In this document: positions 56,706 to 64,000 of the stretch, in pieces
Layout: each line of letters begins with the position of its first letter
Position numbering within the stretch: position 1 is the stretch's first letter
Origin: Apoda limacodes
Lineage: Eukaryota; Arthropoda; Insecta; Lepidoptera; Limacodidae
Length of the DNA stretch: 64,000 nt
Assembly: GCA_946406115.1 (NCBI GenBank)
Contig: OX291545.1
Coordinates: forward strand, 25,601,153 to 25,665,152
Direction of reading: 5' to 3'
Translations under genes and position numbers: made by a program
The notes under the pieces: model-generated
Told to the model about the DNA's origin: nothing
The model's input: only the letters and a program-made list of their open reading frames with translations
Databases searched by the model: none

Positions 56706-57834
56706 TTAAATCAGAGACGAAGACTGACGATATGTATTAACTTTAAGTAGTTACTTTTTTGTGTGTGTGATTCTGTTTTTGTTTTAAATTATCAAAAAAT
56801 ATGATTAAACTCCACTCTTTGCGTAAATTAATATAATTGTAATTGCGACACGCACGGTATTGTTTTTGGGTTCCGTCATGGCCGTACCGGATACGTCAAG
56901 CCGCCGCCGCCGCGCCGCCGCCGCATGCATCGCAGTAATGGGCGCATTTCCGACACCTGACGTTCCATCGCATCATGGTGACGCTGATGCGTTTTCCCAG
57001 CTCGCATGCTATTTTGTGATGCTTAAATTTTTCTTGTACGTTTCCTTTTTGTTCTCTTGACGTTCTGTGAAAAGAATTATGATGATTACTTTCCACTTTT
57101 CTAAGAATCTGTACAACAACCTTTTTATTTACGTCACAACAAATTATAAGATTTAAGTCCCACGTTGCGTCTGCTTTTCAGCCTCTATGCGAGTTCTTTC
57201 CGAGATACTAACTATCACTATGCCAAGTTTTATCGAAAACGATTTAAGGACCCCTTTTACAGCGTTATTAGCGTCGCCATTAGATATCCTCAATTTTCTC
57301 TTAGTAGAAAACTAATTTCTACAATCCAAATGTTGGAAATATAAAACTAGTCATAAACTACTCGTACTTTTAGAAGGTTTTATACAGTTTCTAAATAATA
57401 TATATATGTGAGTTGTAGTTGGCATTACTGCTAATAGTGGCCCATTAATAGTTTTTAGCGTAATCGTGCGGACAGCCGATTCTCTACAGTTTGAGCATGT
57501 CATATAGATTACTTTTACGGAACTAGTTTGAACTTGAGTAATTTCTTAATATGAAGAAATCCACATATAAAAGTCTGTGTTTAAGTATAAAGCTGAGCAT
57601 GTGAATGCATTAGTAAATTACTACTACATGTAACTTCGTCTTATGAATTATTTTACACTGCAAAAAGATTCAAAACTAGCGAAGTCGAACTTTAGATACG
57701 GGTAGGTTATTATGTAAAATTTAACCTCACTTGTAGGAAACTCGAAAGTAATTTCTCGCAGAATCTTCACCGGAAGGATATTGGTAGTCAAACTAACTAC
57801 CTATTCGGTGGTCAAACCTCAAAATCGATTAAAA
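56706..57834. other. Unassigned DNA with a GCC-repeat patch
   Basis: 56880-57010 is CpG-rich and includes the imperfect GCC run GCCGCCGCCGCCGCGCCGCC (from about 56900). The rest is unassigned. Confidence 0.35.
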
Positions 57835-57975
57835 TACATATAGGTGTTGAAGATACTTATTGCACAAAAATAAATTTGATACAAAAACAGAAAGCAAGTT
57901 AACAAAAGAGGTACAAACAGGCGGCTTTATCGCTAAAGAGCAAGCTCTACCAGGCAAATCTTGGGTAGAGGAAAT
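57835..57975 (-). repeat. LINE 3' tail fragment, antisense
   Basis: CAGGCGGCTTTATCGCTAAAG, AGCAAGCTCTACCAGGCAAA and left TTATTGCACAAAAATAAATTT are the reverse of the tail at 10085-10200. Confidence 0.7.
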
Positions 57976-58124
57976 CATAAATGAGAGGCAAGGTAGGTGA
58001 TATAGGTACGTACAAGATGTCGCGAAAATCTGTTTTCTTTTCATAACATAACATGGCATGCGAAACACATAGTATAAAATAGCTATAAGCGTAGTGGTCA
58101 AGTTAACGAAAACGTTTTGGAAAC

Positions 58125-58330
58125 GATTAGTGAAGTAAAGCAACATTGGGCGTGGATAGTCACCGGATGGGTGACCGCCTAGTGGCAAATTTTAATGAGC
58201 TCCTCCATGCTCCAAACACGTTAACCTACCAATTGCTGGCCGTAGTCATAATATGACAGCAATGCTTAATATAAATTAGAAGCCATTAAGGTGGTTTGAA
58301 ATTCTGGCAGTCGAGTAACTTGCTCGACAA
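58125..58330 (+). repeat. 5S-derived SINE, 3' truncated
   Basis: AGTGAAGTAAAGCAACATTG, GGCGTGGATAGTCACCGGAT, GGGTGACCGCCTAGTGGCA, TGAGCTCCTCCATGCTCC, CTGGCAGTCGAGTAACTTGC. The tail is missing. Confidence 0.75.
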
Positions 58331-58489
58331 TGTCTGCCAATGAATAAGTAGGCACTTACCTAATAAGTTTTATTATCGATCGGGGTTTCCATGCTATTGC
58401 CAAGGTTATTCTGACTTTGCGCGACCTATGCCTATTATTATGCAGTAATTAAAATACAGGAGGTACGACATAATCTAATGTAAATCTAG

Positions 58490-58640
58490 TATGTATGTAT
58501 GTGGCGACACGTATCGGTCGGGCGATCCCTACGGATGCTGCGCGGGCGCGCCCGCCGGAACCGGAAGCACGGGCTCACGGCACGGCGAGCGCTCATCTGT
58601 GGCAATATGGCGGAATTACTAGGTTGGTCACAGGCCTCAG
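58490..58640. other. CpG-rich patch
   Basis: GCGCGGGCGCGCCCGCCGGA and flanking CpG-dense sequence; AGGCCTC tandemly repeated at about 58636-58649. No repeat family or coding domain is recognised. Confidence 0.25.
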
Positions 58641-58844
58641 GCCTCAGTTCACTGCGTCATGTTTTAATTTGATTAAATCTATGTGTTCGTTAAAAACTGA
58701 ATAAAGTAATATGTAGATATAGGGAGCTTATTGGTTCAAATATCAAATACCTATTAAAATTCTTTCATATTTACAGTAGGTATGCATGAGTAATAATATA
58801 CATTAGAATCCAAATGGTCACCCACAGTGTGGTTTTAAAGGAAC

Positions 58845-59005
58845 TTGTTGTCGCGAACGCTTAGGTTGCGGAATGAGCTCCTTGCCAGGGTTTCTCTACG
58901 GTATGGATTCCTTAAAGAAAGGAGGGATTAGATTTTTAAAACGTTGGTAACGCCCGATTACAGCAGGATACGGTGACGACTTAACAGCGGATGGGCCCTA
59001 AGCTT
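58845..59005 (+). repeat. CR1-like LINE 3' end, sense
   Basis: GGAATGAGCTCCTTGCCAGG, TTCCTTAAAGAAAGGAGGG, TTTTTAAAACGTTGGTAACGC, GATACGGTGACGACTTAACAG and AAGCTTGTTTGCCA are the forward version of the 3' end seen at 19041-19225 and 25195-25390. Confidence 0.75.
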
Positions 59006-59052
59006 GTTTGCCATTATTTTATTTTAGAAAAATATATATATATTGTAATATA

Positions 59053-59095
59053 CCATCACGCCACTTATCCCCGAAGGGGTGGTTAGACATATTAC
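59053..59095 (+). repeat. CCATCACG...GAAGGGGTGG repeat, copy 2
   Basis: CCATCACGCCACTTATCCCC then GAAGGGGTGGTTAGA; see copy 1 at 30678. Confidence 0.6.
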
Positions 59096-59384
59096 AAACG
59101 TGTGCCCGTAACATATACGTTTCAACGATGGTATTCCGTCCCACAAACGTGATAGGTAGTGAGCCTCTATCGCCGTACGGCCGTATACAATAAAAAAAAA
59201 ACTTACATTTGCAGTTGAACGTAGCGTATATTTTTAAAAGTTAAGTACTATAATCAGATTTTGGGAGTAAAATTAAAACATTCTCGAAAAAAAATGGTCA
59301 GTAGTCTTTGATACCAGACTTCCTATATCAGTATGAACTATATGAGTTTCTTCTATTAAAGAAGAAAATAACTATTTAGATACA

Positions 59385-59437
59385 AGTTCCTACGGAACCC
59401 TCGGTGCGCAAGTCAGACTCTCACTTGACCGGTTTTA
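59385..59437 (-). repeat. GTGCGAGTCGG repeat end, antisense
   Basis: CCTACGGAACCCTCGGTGCG then CAAGTCAGACTCTCACTTGA and CCGGTTTT. Confidence 0.65.
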
Positions 59438-59944
59438 ATTGTAATGCGAAGTCCAATTTGGGCTAATTTACTATCGCTATAGATACTGATTTCGTATCGA
59501 GAGAGTGAGTCACAACTCGGAAACCATGATGCTATGGAAAGTGTCAGAGTGCGTGACCCACGCCGTGACCGGTGCGTGAAATGCGGCAAATCGTCGTGCG
59601 ATCGCTCTATCGCTGACGACACGACGCGCTTTACAGCTCTCAACTGCACTAATGGGGCTCCTTGGACCACGGGGTTCCACTAATGGGGCATCTTGGCAAC
59701 ATTAAACATTACGTGAAGATTTAAATAGAATCAAAAAGTAAAATCAAGATCCATTTTTTACTCAGATATGTTAAAACAGCTTAACAATTTCATTGACGCG
59801 CAGATAGACTATGTTATGGATGAAAAATAAGATAATTTTATCCGAATCAACAAAAAATACTTTGCCGGTGGTAAAACTGCGGGAGAAAGTTACTTAGAAT
59901 ATAAACGAGGTCTTCTGTTTCTATAAACCTTCGTAACGGCGTTG
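59438..59944. other. Unassigned DNA
   Basis: AATGGGGC.TCTTGG occurs twice near 59650 and 59684, a short direct repeat (GGGGCTCCTTGG / GGGGCATCTTGG). No gene recognised. Confidence 0.35.
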
Positions 59945-60613
59945 AACAGTTATTTTTCAATCAGCCTTTGTACATAGGCCTTTCCCAATTAATGCCACCA
60001 GGTTCTCCGCCTTTCTCATCCAGCAACTTCCGGCTTGGTACCTTTTTGAGATCATCGGTCGACCTGATCTCCACTCTTAAGACTCATGCGTCTCAACGCC
60101 ATCGGTTCTGTGAGAAATATGACCTGCTCACTTTAGCTTTCTTATTCTGTGGGCTATGTCAGTGACTTTAGTCGGATCTCTTTATTTCTGATCATATCCT
60201 TCAAAGAAAATGTGAGCATAGTCCTTTCCATAGCTCGCTAAGCGACTTTTAACTTATGGATCAGGACAACTGTAAGTGTCCACATTTTCGTGCCATAGGT
60301 CGTGACAGGCAAGATGCATTGATTAAAGACCTGCATCTTTAACCATTTAGGTATGAGGGGTGATGTGAAGATCTAAATCAACTTTTCAAATGTTGCCCAG
60401 CCCATTTGAATCCTAATTGATTTTTTTTTACCTAGTGTAATGTTGACCTAGGTAGACGTACTGTAGAAGAGATTGGATTGCAACATTTATGATGGCCACT
60501 GGTCTCATGTTGACGTGGAAATTGGACATACCCTTCGTCATGTCTACGTTCATCTTGAGATGGAGATGGTTGCCTGGAGCAACCACTAGTTTCTTCCGGC
60601 TACTTCGTTCCAC
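59945..60613 (-). pseudogene. RTE-type LINE reverse transcriptase C-terminal remnant
   Basis: Minus-strand peptides in family order are MNVDMTKGMSNFHVN and YVYLGQ (60613 to about 60440), IRMGWATFEKL, KMQVFNQCILPVTTYGTKMW, LIHKLKVA*RAMERTML and DMIRNKEIR (about 60430-60180), then PEVAG and the end of the gene near 59950. These are thumb and C-terminal motifs of RTE/BovB-like polymerases (VYLGQ, NQCVLPVLTYG, RAMERAMLGV in the family). Several in-frame stops and shifts are present. The endonuclease and the catalytic YxDD are not in the fragment. Confidence 0.85.
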
Positions 60614-60716
60614 AACGTGTATTCAATTTAAAACAATAAACGGTTATACTCATGCATACGAAACAAAAACACAGAGGAACAATAATTATTATATAGGTTC
60701 ATTATATCATTATATG

Positions 60717-61102
60717 TTAAGAGGATACACTTCGCAGCGCCTCGCAGCGGGCTTTATACAAAAGAATTTCTAATTTTTTGTCATTTACTGATCAAACACT
60801 ACGAAATTTTGAAGACATGTTCTAGTAATAAATATCTAGGTCTGCAGTCTGCCAGTTTTCTATCAAATTTTATAGTTTAAAGTTATACAGGATTCTAGAT
60901 TTTCATACAAATGGTTTAAAAAAAAAAAATCTAGTTAACAAAACGTTTTACAAGATTTTGGAAAAACCACAGATATTACCTATTTCGGCTTGGGATTATG
61001 ACTAAGAAATTTCACAGTGATTGATTAGTAAATGTCAAAAACAAATGAGAAATTCGTTTGTTTGAAGCCCGCTGCGATGCGCAGCGAAGTGTATCCTCTT
61101 AA
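60717..61102. mobile_element. 386-bp foldback element bounded by TTAA
   Basis: Left arm 60717-60821 and right arm about 61000-61102 are imperfect reverse complements over about 100 bases, starting TTAAGAGGATACACTTCGC. Homology stops exactly at TTAA on both sides (60717-60720 and 61099-61102). TTAA target duplications are diagnostic for piggyBac-type elements, although the terminal GAGGATAC differs from the usual CCY start. The centre is AT-rich and noncoding. Confidence 0.7.
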
Positions 61103-61249
61103 GAATCTTGCGTCGGGCTTTGAGGTCTTTTTGAAGGTGTATTTTGAGATAAGTGCAATTTTAAACCTGTGTTTGCTCCCAATTTTTTTTTTTCTACTTT
61201 ACTTTAAACCAAAATAGTTAAATAATACACATGGCACACGTTATACAAA
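61103..61249. other. Unassigned DNA
   Basis: Nothing recognised. Confidence 0.35.
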
Positions 61250-61500
61250 ATATTATAACTACTTACTTATTATAAAACAAAGTCCCCCCGACGCATCTAT
61301 CTGTTTAAACGCGATAAGCTTTATAATTACCGATCGGATTTTTATACGGTTTTCACCAATGGACAGAGTGATTCGTGAGTAAATGTACTTAATAAGACCT
61401 AGAAAAGGCCAGGTTGCACGGCCGAAACGTCGAGAACCAAAAAAGGTAAATGTTTGTTCGCATGTAAGACCCGAAATATATAAGAATAATATGTTCAAAG
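61250..61500 (+). repeat. Dispersed repeat with AAAACAAAGTCCCCC start
   Basis: TTATAAAACAAAGTCCCCCCG, CGGATTTTTATACGGTTTTC, ACCAATGGACAGAGTGATTC are phrases of a common lepidopteran repeat. Downstream CGGCCGAAACGTCGAGAACC and CATGTAAGACCCGAAATA (61420-61480) is a second recurrent phrase. Assignments are from memory. Confidence 0.45.
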
Positions 61501-62299
61501 CGGTATAGTCTAAAAAACCTACAAAAAGTCCGCGATAGCATATATCTATCTAAGGTTTATTCAAAATAACTATTTTTATCTGTTAAAAAGTGAGAGGAAA
61601 AGTTAAGGTTACTTGCGAAGTTATTTTGACCAAATTAGTATTGATCCTTATCCTGTTCAATATTTTAGTTACCTTAAGCATTTAATGTGGAATACAATTT
61701 GCTACTGTATATTGATTATACTCTATATACTCTCATACATTCATTCAAATCAATCTTTGACCTCTATCTTTGATATTTGGAGGAATATTAAGTATTAATT
61801 TTGTAAGGTTAAAAACGATTTTGAGAAATTGTTAAAGATCTATGAAAACTCAAAGTTTAGCCAAACGCACGGAATCACAAAACGTCTTAACAAGGTATAT
61901 ATATTGCAGTGACTTCGGGCAAATAATAATTAGCAAAGTACTTCTAGTTTTATTACAAAGTACAAAAGTAATGGTAAAGTATGTCGACTGGTCGCCGTTC
62001 CTAATTTCTCCAGCGATTAGGGGCGTCAAGTTGGTCACACTTAAACTTAGACCAACTTAAACAGTCTTTTGTTCGTTGTGGCATAACTACACTTGCGTCG
62101 CTCGCACCTACGATACTTTCCAGGCTTTACTCGTCTACGATAAGTACCCATATCATACTTTTTTTATTTTAACTTTTGTTGATGCAAAAGATGTGCAGAT
62201 AAAACGTATAATGTTTTTTTGGTAATAAGAGTTTTCTTTGTGGGGTTGAAGTATTCTGATCCTAACTAATAATATTTGTCAGTCTGTTTGTTTGTTATT
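61501..62299. other. Unassigned DNA
   Basis: No gene or repeat recognised. Confidence 0.35.
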
Positions 62300-62650
62300 G
62301 CTTAGCATGGCGTCGCTATGGAAAATTTTCATCCATTTTCTTTAATAACTTCTTTATTTTTGAATTAAGTATATTTGAGATATTCACATTTGGTATATCA
62401 TACAGGTACAGTTCCCAATTATTTTTAAAAATTCTCCAAGCCCCCAAAAGTAACACTCATATTAAAAAAAAAAAAATTACGTTACTCGTTAGTGTTTGGG
62501 TCACAGAAAGGTATATGTACCAAATTTCTACTTCATCAGTCCAGTTACATTTGGAGCAAATGGGCTATGAGAGACGGACAGACAGACACATGAGCTATCC
62601 TGTAAGGGTTGCGCCGATTTTTTATTCGGACGTACGGAACCCTAAAAAAC
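62300..62650 (+). repeat. 3' part of a TACGGAACCCTAAAAA-ending repeat
   Basis: TCGCTATGGAAAATTTTCATC, TACATTTGGAGCAAATGGG, GAGACGGACAGACAGACAC, GTAAGGGTTGCGCCGATTTT and CGGACGTACGGAACCCTAA form the typical 3' end of lepidopteran elements related to the GTGCGAGTCGG family. Confidence 0.65.
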
Positions 62651-62847
62651 ATTTTAAATATGCATTGACTTGAGAACCTTCTTCTTTTGTTTTTATCGGT
62701 TAATAAAGTATATTTATTTAATTACACTTGGCAAAATAAGGGTAATAATATCATTTGAAACATACACTTGCAAGCAAAAACAACAAATCACTAACATAAA
62801 AGACGATATTTCATAAACTAGTGAAGATAGCTTAATGGGACAAAAAA

Positions 62848-63330
62848 AAACCGGCCAAGTGCGAGTCTGGCTCGCGCACCAAAGGTTCCCTACACATTTA
62901 TTATAAACTCTTCCATCATGATTTATTTGTGTCACAATATGAGATAAAAATGACCGTATTCTGGGCATATTTTTTTTTCACATTGACTTAGACGTGACTC
63001 ACGCGTTCTTGACAGACCGACAAACATTTTTTTAAGTGCGTTATAACTGCAAATTAACAAAATTCGGATTGTAAAACTTTGCTTCATGTCAAATTTCGCG
63101 ATTCTAGGATAACGGGAAGTATCCCATAAGTGTTGATTTGTTTGTGAATGCCATAATATGCGACAAAAATTGCCGTTTTTCCACCCTATGTTTTTACTGA
63201 GTTGTCTTAGTAGTTTCATTTTTTGACAGCTTCAAGGGAACGTAGACCTTAGTATTTGATATTAATTTCAACGTGATACTTTACCGCGTTCCTGAGAAAA
63301 AGGATCTTGACAGACAGACGGATAGAAAAA
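62848..63330 (+). repeat. GTGCGAGTCGG-family element, sense
   Basis: Starts AACCGGCCAAGTGCGAGTCT, GGCTCGCGCACCAAAGGTTC; inner TTCATGTCAAATTTCGCGAT, GATAACGGGAAGTATCCCAT, AGGGAACGTAGACCTTAG, ATTTCAACGTGATACTTTAC; ends GATCTTGACAGACAGACGGA. It lacks only the terminal GGAACCC segment. Noncoding despite several short open frames. Confidence 0.75.
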
Positions 63331-63889
63331 CTAAGTATGGCGTGTGATGCATTGATTTTTCCAGCTTTGATTATTTTATTACCTTACCCTACTGTAGTAG
63401 GTAATGGTAGTAAAATTAGGGATTCTTAAATAAAAACGATGGTTTTGATTTAAATAGGCGACACTTGCGCAAGTAAAAAATATATGAAATTAGTAGATCA
63501 AATTGTAAGACACGATTTCGCCACTTCTGCTGGCAATATTTTCGGCAAAGATTAAATTTCAGTGCACGTCTGGCCGGCGCAGTGACCGTTATGAAAAAAA
63601 AGTAACAGATCAGCAAACTTAGTTTCTCCTCTCAAGAAAGGCGACACTGTCAATTTGTTATTGAATTTTCTAGAGTTACGTACATATGGCTGTTTCATGC
63701 CGTCTGAATAGGTAAGTTTGTAGCGCTTCTAATTTCTCCGGCTTGGGAGGAGCGTAGTTTGAAAGTTCATCTCACGCGCATCACGACAATCGTTATTGTG
63801 ACAGATTGTCACCTTTTCACTGCTCTCGACGACCTTTCTAGAACGACTCTGCGAACACGATTTTTTACATCCAGAATACGAAAATTCGA
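63331..63889. other. Unassigned DNA
   Basis: Nothing recognised with confidence. Confidence 0.35.
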
Positions 63890-64000
63890 CCACAAATTTT
63901 CTGACCTTCTGACCTTGGGTGTTCGGTCGCTAGTGTCGTTATAAGTTCAGACAACTGAAAATATGGCGACTGTAGTTTTGTTTTTTGATCACCGGGTCAA
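63890..64000 (-). mobile_element. Second copy of the 122-bp MITE, cut by the window end
   Basis: AAATTTTCTGACCTTCTGACC, GGTCGCTAGTGTCGTTATAAG and CGACTGTAGTTTT, GATCACCGGGTCA follow the reverse complement of 10558-10679. Right end reaches the window edge. Confidence 0.7.

Noticed and set aside
56860..57096. Open frames on both strands over the GCC-rich patch
   Set aside because: The low-complexity Ala/Arg-rich peptides result from the GCC run; no domain or splice context supports coding.
57829..58188. 119-codon minus-strand open frame
   Set aside because: It covers a LINE tail and a 5S-SINE head in reverse, so it is chance.
1..64000. CRISPR arrays, bacterial operons or prophage
   Set aside because: No regularly spaced short direct repeats, no long bacterial-type open frames and the repeats are of insect type.

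Overview
The window looks like gene-poor, TE-rich nuclear DNA from a lepidopteran (moth or butterfly). The base composition is AT-rich. Many blocks match repeat families that I recall from lepidopteran genomes: tRNA-headed SINEs, 5S-rRNA-headed SINEs, CR1-, jockey- and RTE-type LINE ends, Helitron-like repeats ending in CTAG, and elements carrying GGCCAAGTGCGAGTCGG. The order-level assignment is inference from memory of these families, not a search. I found no intact protein-coding gene, functional tRNA or rRNA gene, or CRISPR array. The recognisable coding remnants all belong to transposons and all are broken.

Layout. 1-1.07 kb: unassigned DNA with a very good candidate 3' splice site. 1.08-3.29 kb: a DNA transposon with perfect 12-bp terminal inverted repeats, a TTA target duplication and a decayed transposase-like reading frame on the minus strand. 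3.3-9 kb: mostly unassigned, with retroelement tails. 9-10.2 kb: nested inverted repeats. 10.5-16.8 kb: several small foldback/MITE-like elements, one with an 8-bp hAT-type target duplication, then LINE and SINE fragments. 17-19 kb: a non-repetitive block. 19-29 kb: CR1 fragments, Helitron-like copies, a 193-bp MITE and two opposed 5S-SINEs. 29.1-29.4 kb: a CpG-rich block. 34.2-38.3 kb: the most striking structure, a nearly identical, internally deleted tandem duplication that carries part of a non-LTR retrotransposon and a SINE. 39-46.4 kb: a jockey-like fragment, a palindrome-rich repeat, SINEs and a clean Harbinger-type MITE. 46-59 kb: Helitron-like and SINE copies separated by unassigned DNA and CpG-rich patches. 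59.9-64 kb: an RTE pseudogene, a foldback element bounded by TTAA, GTGCGAGTCGG-type repeats and a second copy of the 122-bp MITE.

How it works together: there is no operon or pathway here. The window reads as an intergenic or intronic accumulation of old transposon fragments in both orientations, with a few young events (the 34-38 kb duplication) and a few non-repetitive, CpG-rich or motif-rich patches that could be regulatory. A piRNA-cluster role is possible but only inferred. Strand is given relative to the presumed sense of each element. Boundaries of degraded repeats are approximate to about 10-30 bases unless an exact terminal repeat is stated.
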